A stretch of DNA of 64,000 nucleotides from Kitasatospora herbaricolor (GTDB lineage Bacteria; Actinomycetota; Actinomycetes; Streptomycetales; Streptomycetaceae), in NCBI RefSeq assembly GCF_030813695.1, contig NZ_JAUSVA010000002.1:4526001-4590000 (forward strand), read 5' to 3'. The notes beneath the pieces are model-generated. The model saw only the letters and a list, made by a program, of their open reading frames with translations, made no database searches and had not been told where the DNA came from. The translations under genes were made by a program, and so were the position numbers. Of the stretch, positions 54,261 to 61,699 are shown one piece after another (the first letter of the stretch is position 1; each line of letters opens with the position of its first letter).

Positions 54261-55578
54261 CGGGCGGTTCCGTTCCCTGGATGCGGATGGTGAGGAGGCC
54301 GGCCGCCGCGGTGGCGGTGGCCAGGGCGTCGGCCGCGCTGCGGCCGGTGGCGTAACTGAAGCCGACGCCGGCGGAGTTGTCGGTGCGCTTCCACAGCGCC
54401 TGGCCGACCTCGGCGTGCAGGCTGATCGTCACGCCGGGGAGCCGGGAGGCCCGCTCGACCCCGTCGACGCCGAGCAGCCGGCCGGGCCGGTCCGGGTACA
54501 GGACCACGACGGCGGCGCCGCCCGGCCGGAGCTCCGCGGACGACCGCCCCTCGGACGGCCCGGCGGGTTCCGGACGGCCGCCGAGCGCCAGGAGTTTGGC
54601 CTCCAGGTGGGGGTCGACGCCCAGGGTGTCCTGGATCATCGTGGTGATCCGGTGGGCGGGCAGCCGTGGGTTGACCTCGATGATCCGGGGCCCGTCGGGG
54701 GTGAGCCTGAGCTCGGTGTGGGCCGCGCCCCGGCGGTAGCCGATGGCCGCGAGCACCCGGGTGACGCAGGCGCGGACCTCCCGCCACTGCTCCTCGGGGA
54801 GCGGCACCGGGAAGCTGTGCGCGCACTCCAGGAACGACGGCGGGGGCAGCAGGTCCTTGGAGGTGACCCCGTAGAAGCGGGTCACGCCGTCGACGGTCAT
54901 CGATTCGACGCTGACCTCGACCCCCTCGACGTACTCCTCCAGCAGCACCGCGCCGGTGCGGGGCTGGCCCCGCAGGCTGTGCCGGACGGCCGACAGCTCC
55001 CGGTAGGCCTCGTCCAGCCCGGACCGGTCCCGGACCAGCCGGACCCCGTAGGAGACCGCCTCCGCCGGCGGCTTGGCCACCAGCGGGAAGCCGAGTGCGG
55101 CGGCCGCCTCGTCGAGCTGCGCCGGGTCGTCGACCAGTCGGTGCCGGACATTGCCCGGATCACCGGCGAACGCCTCGCGCAGCAGGTGCTTCTGGTTGGC
55201 CGCGGCCACCGCGCCGGCCCCGGGGCCGGGCAGGCCCAGCCGTTCGGCGACCTGGGCGGCGACCTCGGTGTGGTAGTCGGAGAACGACAGCACGCCGTCG
55301 ACCAGCGCCTCGCCGGACGGTCCGGTGAGCGCCTCGAACACCGCCTCGACGTCGAGGGTGTCCGTCCGGACGACCCGGTCGACCCCGGCCAGCGGGTGCT
55401 CCTCGAACGGCCGGCCGGCGGTGTACCACTCGACGTCCCTGATCAGCAGCCAGATCTCGCAGCCCAGGGCCCGGGCCGCGTGGATGCCGTCGGAGAAGGC
55501 GTCGTGCAGCATGCTCTCGACCAACGCCAGCCGCTTGCCCCGCAGCCCCGCGTACCGCCCGGCACCCTCGGCCGTCAC
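54247..55578 (-). CDS. ATP-grasp carboxylate-amine ligase inside the clavam core operon
   Basis: GTG 55578 overlaps the bls stop (GTGA); the protein has 443 residues. A preATP-grasp domain (about 1-115) is followed by the ATP-grasp fold: LGFPLVAKPPAEAVSYGVR (about 154-172), VLLEEYVEGVEVSVESM (about 198-214), and the metal-binding end IIEVNPRLPAHRITTMIQ. Ligases of this class join a carboxylate to an amine through an acyl phosphate. The clavulanic acid cluster encodes an ATP-grasp enzyme, GcaS, that makes N-glycyl-clavaminic acid. This protein may do similar chemistry, but its place between bls and pah is not the one I know for gcaS. Substrates are not readable from the sequence. Confidence 0.85.
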   Translation of the reverse strand: MTAEGAGRYAGLRGKRLALVESMLHDAFSDGIHAARALGCEIWLLIRDVEWYTAGRPFEEHPLAGVDRVVRTDTLDVEAVFEALTGPSGEALVDGVLSFSDYHTEVAAQVAERLGLPGPGAGAVAAANQKHLLREAFAGDPGNVRHRLVDDPAQLDEAAAALGFPLVAKPPAEAVSYGVRLVRDRSGLDEAYRELSAVRHSLRGQPRTGAVLLEEYVEGVEVSVESMTVDGVTRFYGVTSKDLLPPPSFLECAHSFPVPLPEEQWREVRACVTRVLAAIGYRRGAAHTELRLTPDGPRIIEVNPRLPAHRITTMIQDTLGVDPHLEAKLLALGGRPEPAGPSEGRSSAELRPGGAAVVVLYPDRPGRLLGVDGVERASRLPGVTISLHAEVGQALWKRTDNSAGVGFSYATGRSAADALATATAAAGLLTIRIQGTEPPDEQS

Positions 55579-57140
55579 CGGGTGACCTCCTCGGCCACCT
55601 TGCGCAGGTCGACCTCGGCGGGGTGCGTCCCGCCGGTCACCACGGCCCGGTGGACGCGTCGCACCACCGCCCGCTTGGCCGCCGCGACATCCGCCCCGGC
55701 GACCCCGTACTCCGCCAGCATCAGGGTGAACGAGCTGGTGGTGCCCGAGCCCTCGTGCACCCCGAGCTTGGGGCGGCGTACGGTGGCCTCCGGCAGCAGG
55801 TCGGCCACGGCCTCGCGGAGGACCCACTTGTCGCGCCCGTAGCGGCGCTTGAGGCCGGCCTCCAGGCCGGTGAGGAGGTCCAGCACCTCGCGGTCCCAGT
55901 ACGGATGGGTGGTCCAGTGGCCGGCGATCCCGGAGAGCACCGGGGTCATCTCGTTGAGGCCGTCGAAGGTCGCCATGTCGTGCGCGACCGCGTCGTCCAG
56001 CGCCGGCAGCCGGTCCTCCCGGTGCATGCCGCCGAGCGGGATGTCGGCGCCGTAGCCGGTGAGGATGCGCCGCCCGGCGGGGCCGGGGACGCGCCGGTAG
56101 AGCGCGGTGAGCGGCAGCAGGTACTCGATGATCTCGGGGTCGTCCGTCTCCGACGCCCAGACCGCCCAGGGCAGTTCGCCCAGCAGCTCGGCGGTGTCGA
56201 TCCGGATCTCGGTGTGCGTGGTGTTGCCGTGCGCCTCGGCCAGCCGGTCCGCGACCAGGCGCGCCTCGGCGAACTCGTCGCGGCGGTCGGTGCCCATCGA
56301 GAGGGTGTGCAGGCCGGCCCCCGCGCCGGCCGCCAGAGCCGCCACCGCGCTGGAGTCGATGCCGCCGGAGAGCACCGCGGTCGGAGCCGGCCCGGTGCCG
56401 AGCCGGGCCCGGACGGCCCGCTCCAGGGCCGCGCGCACCGCGGCCACGGCCTCGCCCTCGGGGCGGACCACCCGGTGCAGGGCGGGCGTCCAGGTCCGGA
56501 CGGTCCTGGGCGCCGGCCCGGTCCCGTCCAGGCCGAAGACCACCACGGCGCCGGCCGGGACCTGGTACAGGCCCGGTGCGCCGGGGACCTCCCGGGCGCC
56601 CGGCACCGGGCCGGCGGCCCCGCCGGGCGCGGCCGCCACCAGGGCCTTGGCCTCGGTGGCGGCCAGCAGCCCGCCGGGCACCGGACGGACGTGGAGCGGT
56701 ACCCCGCCCGCGTGGTCGCTCGCGGCGATCACCCGGGTCCCGTCGCCGAGCAGGGCGGCGAACCGGCCGTTGGCCAAGCGGAAGGCGTGCGCGCCGTAGC
56801 GCCGGTAGACGGCGAGCAGCAGCCGGGCGTCGGGCAGCTGCGCCGCGCCCGGGTCGCCGAGCGCCAGCGCCAGCTCCGCGCGGTTGTACAGCTCACCGGC
56901 GAGCAGCAGGGCCGCACCGGCGTCCGTCGCGAAGCCGGCGGGGTTCCCGTCGCCGGGCGCGGCCTGCTCCGGTGCGCCGGCGACGAGGTGCCCCGCCCAG
57001 AGCTGGCCCGCGGGTTCGGCCGCGAAGGCCGACCGCCGGCCGGCGGTCGCGAACCGCGCGGCGGGGGCCTGCGGCGCCGCGCCCCCCACCGGGGCCGCGG
57101 CGACCAGGAACCCCACCACCGGGGGTAGCTCGGTCCGCAT
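55575..57140 (-). CDS. bls: Beta-lactam synthetase
   Basis: The 521-residue protein has the class B asparagine synthetase fold, but the N-terminal catalytic Cys is missing (it begins MRTELPP), so there is no glutaminase site. The synthetase half has the PP-loop SGGIDSS (258-264), the TGYGADIPLGG motif (361-371) with the active-site Tyr363, and RPKLGVHEGSGTTSS with Lys458, all as in S. clavuligerus BLS. BLS adenylates N2-(2-carboxyethyl)arginine and closes the beta-lactam ring to deoxyguanidinoproclavaminic acid. It lies 5 bp after ceaS and overlaps the ATP-grasp gene. Confidence 0.95.
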   Translation of the reverse strand: MRTELPPVVGFLVAAAPVGGAAPQAPAARFATAGRRSAFAAEPAGQLWAGHLVAGAPEQAAPGDGNPAGFATDAGAALLLAGELYNRAELALALGDPGAAQLPDARLLLAVYRRYGAHAFRLANGRFAALLGDGTRVIAASDHAGGVPLHVRPVPGGLLAATEAKALVAAAPGGAAGPVPGAREVPGAPGLYQVPAGAVVVFGLDGTGPAPRTVRTWTPALHRVVRPEGEAVAAVRAALERAVRARLGTGPAPTAVLSGGIDSSAVAALAAGAGAGLHTLSMGTDRRDEFAEARLVADRLAEAHGNTTHTEIRIDTAELLGELPWAVWASETDDPEIIEYLLPLTALYRRVPGPAGRRILTGYGADIPLGGMHREDRLPALDDAVAHDMATFDGLNEMTPVLSGIAGHWTTHPYWDREVLDLLTGLEAGLKRRYGRDKWVLREAVADLLPEATVRRPKLGVHEGSGTTSSFTLMLAEYGVAGADVAAAKRAVVRRVHRAVVTGGTHPAEVDLRKVAEEVTR

Positions 57141-57145
57141 GGCGG

Positions 57146-58867
57146 TCAGATCTCCAGGGCGCCGAAGCCGCCCGGCTGGAAGTCGTACGCGATCGGGACC
57201 TCGATCAGGAACGGCCGGCCCAGGCCGGCGCCCTTCTCCAGCGCGGAGATCAGCTCGGCGCGGTCGCCGGCCCGGACCGCCTCGACCCCGTTGGCCTGCG
57301 CCAGCTGGACGAAGTCGACGGAGCTGAAGCGCACCGCCGGGTCGTGCGAGCGGCGGTGGCCGAGGTTCTGGTAGAGCTCGATCAGCCCGTTGGTGTCGTT
57401 GTTGACGACGACGGTGACGATCGGCAGGTTGAGCCGCGCCATCGTCTCCAGGTCGGCGCTGTTGGAGTGGAAGCCGCCGTCACCCGCGATCAGGAACACC
57501 GGCTCCTCGGGACGCGCCAGCTGGGCGGCCATCGCGGCCGGCAGGCCGTAGCCGAAGCTGCTGCAGCCGGCCGAGGTCAGGAATCCGTAGGGCTGGTCGG
57601 CACGGGCGAACAGCACCCCGTAGTGCCGGAAGAAGCCGATGTCGCTGACGATGGTGCCCTCGCCCTCGCGGGCGGTGGCGGCCATCACCGAGTTCATGCA
57701 GTCCATCACCTGGTGGACGCGCATGCCGTCGGCGTACTCCTCGGCGTCGGCCAGGAACTCGGCGATCCGCTCGCGCAGCGGGGTGATGTCGTGCGGGGTC
57801 TTCGGCTCCAGGCCGGCGGTGGCCGCGTCCAGCGCCTCGGTGAACGCGAGGACGTCGGCGACCACGTCCACGTCGGGGCGGTAGACCCGCGGCACCGGGT
57901 TGGCGGTGGGGGCGATCCGCACGGTGCGCTTGTCCACGCCCCGGGTCCACATCGGGGGACGGAGGTCCTCGGAGTAGTCGTAGCCGAGCGTGACGACCAG
58001 GTCGGCCGGGCCGAACAGGGTCTCCAGCGCGGGGAAGCCCAGTATGCCGTCCATGTAGCCGGTCACGGCGCCGTAGCCGAGCGGGTGGTCCTGCGGGAGC
58101 ACGCCCTTGGCGATGTACGTGGTGATGACCGGGATGTTGAGCCGCTCGACCAGCGCGCGCAGCGCCTCGACCGCTCCGGAGCGGATCGCGGCGGCGCCCA
58201 CCACCAGCACCGGGTGCTCGGCGGCGGCCAGCAGCTCCGCGGTGACGGTGACCTTCTGCTGCCAGTCGGCGTCGACGGTGGCCAGCGGCTTCGCGGGCAG
58301 CGGCGGGGCCGCGGGGACTTCGGCGGCACCCTCCGGCACACCGGCGCCCAGCAGGTCGACCGGCAGGCTGATGAAGCTCGGGCCGACCGGCTCGGTGAGA
58401 CTGGCGGTCACGGCGGAGTCGACGAGGTCGGTGATCTCGGCCGGGCGCTGCAGCTCGGCCGCGTACTTGGTCATCGGCCGCATGATCGACACACTGTCCA
58501 GGCACTGGTGGGTGTCGTTCGGGAAGATGTCGTACGACTCGGACTGCGCGGCGAGCGCGACGACCGCGCTGCGGTCGAGCATCGAGGTGGCCACGCCGGT
58601 GGACAGGTTGGTCATACCGGGGCCGAGGGTGGCGAAACAGGCCTGCGGGCGGCCGGTGATCCGGGCCAGCACGTCGGCCATCACACCGGCCGTGAACTCG
58701 TGCCGGGTCAGGACGAAGTCGAGCCCCTCCACCTCGTCGAACAGGATCGCGGCGGCCTCGCGGCCGACCACGCCGAAGACGGTGTTCACGCCGTGCGCGT
58801 GCAGCCGCTCCAGCAGGAGCCTGGCCGCGGTGTTCTGCTCGGAAGGGGCACTGGAGACACGGGACAT
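57146..58867 (-). CDS. ceaS: N2-(2-carboxyethyl)arginine synthase (thiamine diphosphate enzyme)
   Basis: ATG 58867 follows AGAGAGG and gives 573 residues, the length I recall for S. clavuligerus CeaS. The similarity is plain from the first residues (MSRVSSAPS) through FGVVGREAAAILFDEVEG, RPQACFATLGPGMTNLSTG and FPNDTHQCLDSV, to the thiamine diphosphate motif GDGGFHSNS ... VNNDTNG (from about residue 460) and the end PGGFGALEI. CeaS joins glyceraldehyde-3-phosphate with L-arginine, the committed step to clavams. It is the first gene of the core operon, so its promoter lies in 58868-59464. Confidence 0.96.
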   Translation of the reverse strand: MSRVSSAPSEQNTAARLLLERLHAHGVNTVFGVVGREAAAILFDEVEGLDFVLTRHEFTAGVMADVLARITGRPQACFATLGPGMTNLSTGVATSMLDRSAVVALAAQSESYDIFPNDTHQCLDSVSIMRPMTKYAAELQRPAEITDLVDSAVTASLTEPVGPSFISLPVDLLGAGVPEGAAEVPAAPPLPAKPLATVDADWQQKVTVTAELLAAAEHPVLVVGAAAIRSGAVEALRALVERLNIPVITTYIAKGVLPQDHPLGYGAVTGYMDGILGFPALETLFGPADLVVTLGYDYSEDLRPPMWTRGVDKRTVRIAPTANPVPRVYRPDVDVVADVLAFTEALDAATAGLEPKTPHDITPLRERIAEFLADAEEYADGMRVHQVMDCMNSVMAATAREGEGTIVSDIGFFRHYGVLFARADQPYGFLTSAGCSSFGYGLPAAMAAQLARPEEPVFLIAGDGGFHSNSADLETMARLNLPIVTVVVNNDTNGLIELYQNLGHRRSHDPAVRFSSVDFVQLAQANGVEAVRAGDRAELISALEKGAGLGRPFLIEVPIAYDFQPGGFGALEI

Positions 58868-59464
58868 GACGACCTCTCTGAGGTTGGGCGGGGTGGGCCG
58901 GCCGCTGCCCGGCGGGGTCGCCGGGCGGACGGGACACCCGGCGTCCGGACGGTCGGCGGCCGGGCGGCCGGGGAGGCGGACGGTGCGGCGGGCGGCCGTA
59001 CCGGTACGGGCGGGCGCGACGGGCGGATCCGCAGCCGTCGGCGGCCGGTGTCCCGGCGACGGTGCGCGAGCGGCACGGCCCCCGGGCGGGTGGCGGTCGG
59101 TGGGCAGCGCCGGGCGAACGGCGCGGCAGGACCGTGCGCCGATCATCCGCCCGGGCCGCGGGCCGCGTCCACGGCCGGACGCTGTCCGGGAGTGGACTCG
59201 TCCGCACCCGGACAGCGTCGGGCGGCGCCGGCGGACGGCGGACCACGACCCGGGGCGGCGGGCAGGGCGGCGGGCAGAAGGCCAGAACAGGACGTAGGTC
59301 GGCGCCGGGGCCGCGGCTCCGGCCGGGCGGCGGGGCCGCGGACCGCGGGTGACATGCGTGAACGACCTCAGACCGCCGATGTCAAGGGAATTGACAGTCA
59401 GTCAGGCCGGCACCTATACATGCTGCGGTCGCCTCCGGACGGCCCGGGTCGGCGGGCCCGAGCC
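58868..59464. promoter_or_regulatory. 597-bp region upstream of ceaS
   Basis: No gene is supported. It should hold the ceaS promoter. A TTGACA on the minus strand (59385-59380) is a possible -35 box, but the -10 position 17-18 bp on (TTCACG/TCACGC) is poor. A second TTGACA on the plus strand belongs to the element at 59391-59420. Confidence 0.45.
59391..59420 (+). promoter_or_regulatory. Sigma-70-like promoter facing the end of the LuxR gene
   Basis: TTGACA (59391-59396), an 18-bp spacer and TATACA (59415-59420) form a near-consensus promoter, rare in this GC-rich DNA. It points to the right, where only the minus-strand LuxR gene follows, so its transcript would be antisense to the 3' end of that gene. 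Confidence 0.55.
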
Positions 59465-60478
59465 TCAGGGCTGGTCGAGCCAGCCCCGCGCCATGGCCCG
59501 GACGCCGGCCTGGAACCGGCTCTCGGCCTCCAGGTTCTCCATGACCTCGGCCATCAGCCGGCGCAGGGTACGGGAGGAGACCCCGAGATAGCGGGCGATC
59601 GCCTCGTCCTTCAGGCCCTGGGCCAGCATCCGCACCAACGCACGTTCCCGTTCGCCGAGTTCGGGCTCCGCGCAGGCCGGGACCTGCTCGGTCCGCGGGC
59701 CGGCCGACTCGGCGGAAGGCGGCACGACGCCGCCGTGCACCCAGCAGTGCTCGAAGATCTGGAGGAGGATGTGCACGACCTCAGGTCCCTTGAACTCCAG
59801 GGCCGCGAAGCGTCCGTCCCGCGGCGCCGTGGAGGCGTAGCCGAGCGTGCCGTCGACGACGATCAGCCGCAGCGGCAGCACGGAGGCGACCCGTACCTCG
59901 GCGCCGGCCTCCTGGAGGGACCTCAGATGGGCACGCCCGTAGGGGATCCGGAGCATGGCGTCGAGGTGGATCGAGCGCATGACCACACCGCGTTCGAGCA
60001 CCTGCTGGTTGCGCTCCATGCTGTCGGCGAGCATGTCGACGGGCAACGGCGTGCCCGGATGCATGCTGAGGATCTCCCTGCGGGCGCGGGCGGCGGCGCT
60101 CTCCAGGGCGGCGACCACCTCGGACTCGCCCTCCAGGAGGGTCGCGCGGATCCCGCCGCCCGAGGCCGACTGAAGCAGCATCAGGTTCTCGCTGAGCGCG
60201 CCGAGGACGGACCGTTCGGTGTGCAGTTCCTCGATCCGGCGCAGCAGCGACTCCTCCTCGCGTTCGAGGAACCGGGCCAGGCCGGCCTCCGGAGAGGTGA
60301 GCGTCGGGGCGGCCTCAGGACCGGAACGGATGAGCCCGTTCTCGACCAGCAGGGCGGTCGCGGCCCCCAAGGTCTCGGGGTCGAGTCGCAGGCTCTCCCG
60401 TGCTTCCTGCAGGGTCGCCCCCGGCTTGGCCGCCAGGAATCGGAAAAGCTCCTGGGCTGCGTCGGCTGGCGGGGTCAT
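59465..60478 (-). CDS. TrmB/LuxR-type transcriptional regulator of the clavam cluster
   Basis: The 337-residue protein has an N-terminal TrmB-like helical region (about 1-60), a middle domain of phospholipase-D-like or TrmB effector type (about 110-240, with EILSMHPGTPLPVDML), and a C-terminal LuxR helix-turn-helix (ELGERERALVRMLAQGLKDEAIARYLGVSSRTLRRLM; about 273-309). This architecture is common among pathway regulators in streptomycetes. It lies between the ceaS operon and the argHG operon and is divergent from the latter, so it may control both. It is not the LysR-type ClaR or SARP-type CcaR known from clavulanic acid control. Confidence 0.85.
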   Translation of the reverse strand: MTPPADAAQELFRFLAAKPGATLQEARESLRLDPETLGAATALLVENGLIRSGPEAAPTLTSPEAGLARFLEREEESLLRRIEELHTERSVLGALSENLMLLQSASGGGIRATLLEGESEVVAALESAAARARREILSMHPGTPLPVDMLADSMERNQQVLERGVVMRSIHLDAMLRIPYGRAHLRSLQEAGAEVRVASVLPLRLIVVDGTLGYASTAPRDGRFAALEFKGPEVVHILLQIFEHCWVHGGVVPPSAESAGPRTEQVPACAEPELGERERALVRMLAQGLKDEAIARYLGVSSRTLRRLMAEVMENLEAESRFQAGVRAMARGWLDQP

Positions 60479-60883
60479 CGAACGTCAACTCCTCGGTCTA
60501 CCGCTCCTCGACGGCCGGCGATGGCGGGTTGCAGCTTACCTATGCATTCTGCGCGGCAGTCCGGGATGGGACGGTTGCGAAGGATCGCCAGGAACTTCTG
60601 TTTCGCGTACAAATTATCAGGTTTGCACCGAATGAGAAAGGAGATTCTTCGGAGAATTGCCGATCGGACGAAAGACCTTCCTGTTCGTGGCCGGTGGTAC
60701 CCACAGATCGATCGGATCTCACATGGCGAGACAATCTTGTCCATGTCCATGTTCTGCCATGGCCTCTCGCGGACATCGGGACCACCTGTACGACGACCGC
60801 CCGGCGGGCCATGCTGAGGCTGACGACCGGGGGGCCTTCGACCGCCACCGGCCGAAGATCACCGCGTTCGAGGGGGCTCCACC
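60479..60883. promoter_or_regulatory. Divergent AT-rich control region
   Basis: These 405 bp between the LuxR gene and the small peptide gene are the most AT-rich stretch of the clavam region (60540-60730). GATAAT on the minus strand (near 60613-60618) is a plausible -10 box for the LuxR gene. ATTCT-TCGG-AGAAT (60644-60657) is a small tetraloop hairpin. An open frame from ATG 60632 to 60817 has no ribosome site and is not called. Confidence 0.45.
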
Positions 60884-61081
60884 GTGAGTGCACGTCACAT
60901 GATCGTCAGCACCGACTCCAGTTGTACCGGCCGGCGTCGCGGCCTGGCCGCACTCATGGCCACGGTGGCCGTGCTCGCCGCCACCGCCGTGCTGGGCCTC
61001 ACCGAGCCCGCCGGATCCGCCGAGGCGGTCGGCCTGACGGGCGCCAGCGTGAAGACCCTGGACGACCTCGCCTGGGGCTGA
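60884..61081 (+). CDS. Small exported peptide of unknown function
   Basis: GTG 60884 (GAGGGGG upstream) gives 65 residues. Residues 17-46 look like a signal peptide: RRR, a hydrophobic core GLAALMATVAVLAATAVLGL, and a possible cleavage site after GSAEA. The mature part would be only about 17 residues (VGLTGASVKTLDDLAWG). It starts the operon peptide - flavin reductase - argH - argG, with 9 bp to the reductase gene, and is divergent from the LuxR gene. I do not recognise the family. It could be a signalling or small membrane-associated peptide. Confidence 0.6.
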   Translation: MSARHMIVSTDSSCTGRRRGLAALMATVAVLAATAVLGLTEPAGSAEAVGLTGASVKTLDDLAWG

Positions 61082-61090
61082 GCCGCCGTC

Positions 61091-61627
61091 GTGAAACAAC
61101 TCTCCGCGAGCCACCGGGCGGAGCATCCCGACGGGCCCGCCCCGCCCGAGCAGGACCCCGACCTCCGCTCCGCGGCCCGGATGCTGCCGACCGGGGTCAC
61201 CGTCGTCACCGGCGGGCGGGGCAGCACCGTCCACGCCATGACGGTCAACTCCTTCACCACCGTCTCGCTCGGTCCTCCGACCGTGCTCTTCTGCCTTCAG
61301 GACAAGGCCCGGCTGTACGCCAGGATCGCGGACACCGGAGCCTTCACCGTGAACGTCCTCGCCGGGGACCAAAAGGACCTGGCCCGACGCTTCGCGACAT
61401 CGGGCCGGCCCGACGGGCCGGCCGGCCTCGGTGACGTACCCCTGGGCCGGGCACCCGGCGGCGGACTCCTCATCGACGGAGCCCTCGGCTGGTTCGAGTG
61501 CCGCGACGCCCGCTTCGTCCCGGCCGGCGACCACCTGCTGGTCCTGGGCGAGGTCGCCTCCTGCGGGGTCCTGCGCCGCGCGCCCGCACTGGTCTTCCAC
61601 AACGGCGGCTTCAGCAGCGCAGGTTGA
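61091..61627 (+). CDS. Flavin reductase-like protein (Cvm3-like role possible)
   Basis: The 178-residue protein is a short-chain flavin reductase of the HpaC/split-barrel type: LPTGVTVVTG (near 36-45), AMTVNSFTTVSLGPPTVLFCL (a classic FMN-binding block) and FTVNVLAGDQKDLARRFA. It supplies reduced FMN or FAD to a partner monooxygenase by oxidising NAD(P)H. In S. clavuligerus the clavam gene cvm3 encodes a flavin reductase and cvm5 a flavin monooxygenase. No monooxygenase gene is present in this window; it may lie past the right edge. Confidence 0.88.
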   Translation: MKQLSASHRAEHPDGPAPPEQDPDLRSAARMLPTGVTVVTGGRGSTVHAMTVNSFTTVSLGPPTVLFCLQDKARLYARIADTGAFTVNVLAGDQKDLARRFATSGRPDGPAGLGDVPLGRAPGGGLLIDGALGWFECRDARFVPAGDHLLVLGEVASCGVLRRAPALVFHNGGFSSAG

Positions 61628-61699
61628 CCCGTGTCTCCCTGCCCCCTTCCACCATCTCCGGTCCACCTGCCGGACAACGATCTCAAGGAATGAGCACCA

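Noticed and set aside
55575..57140. Asparagine synthetase (AsnB)
   Set aside because: The N-terminal Cys needed for glutamine use is absent, and the active-site blocks match beta-lactam synthetase next to ceaS, pah and cas.
38748..58867. Clavulanic acid cluster
   Set aside because: The early genes fit, but I see no clavaldehyde dehydrogenase, ClaR-type LysR regulator, P450/ferredoxin pair or beta-lactamase-like late gene. The Cvm1/Cvm6-like pair points to clavams of the other branch.
56576..60817. A 1413-codon open frame on the plus strand opposite bls, ceaS and the LuxR gene
   Set aside because: It has no recognisable domain and shadows three real genes; the frame stays open because of GC bias.
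60632..60817. 61-codon frame starting MRKEILRRIADRTK in the AT-rich region before the small peptide gene
   Set aside because: It has no ribosome binding site and only random-looking sequence downstream; it is the end of a long shadow frame.
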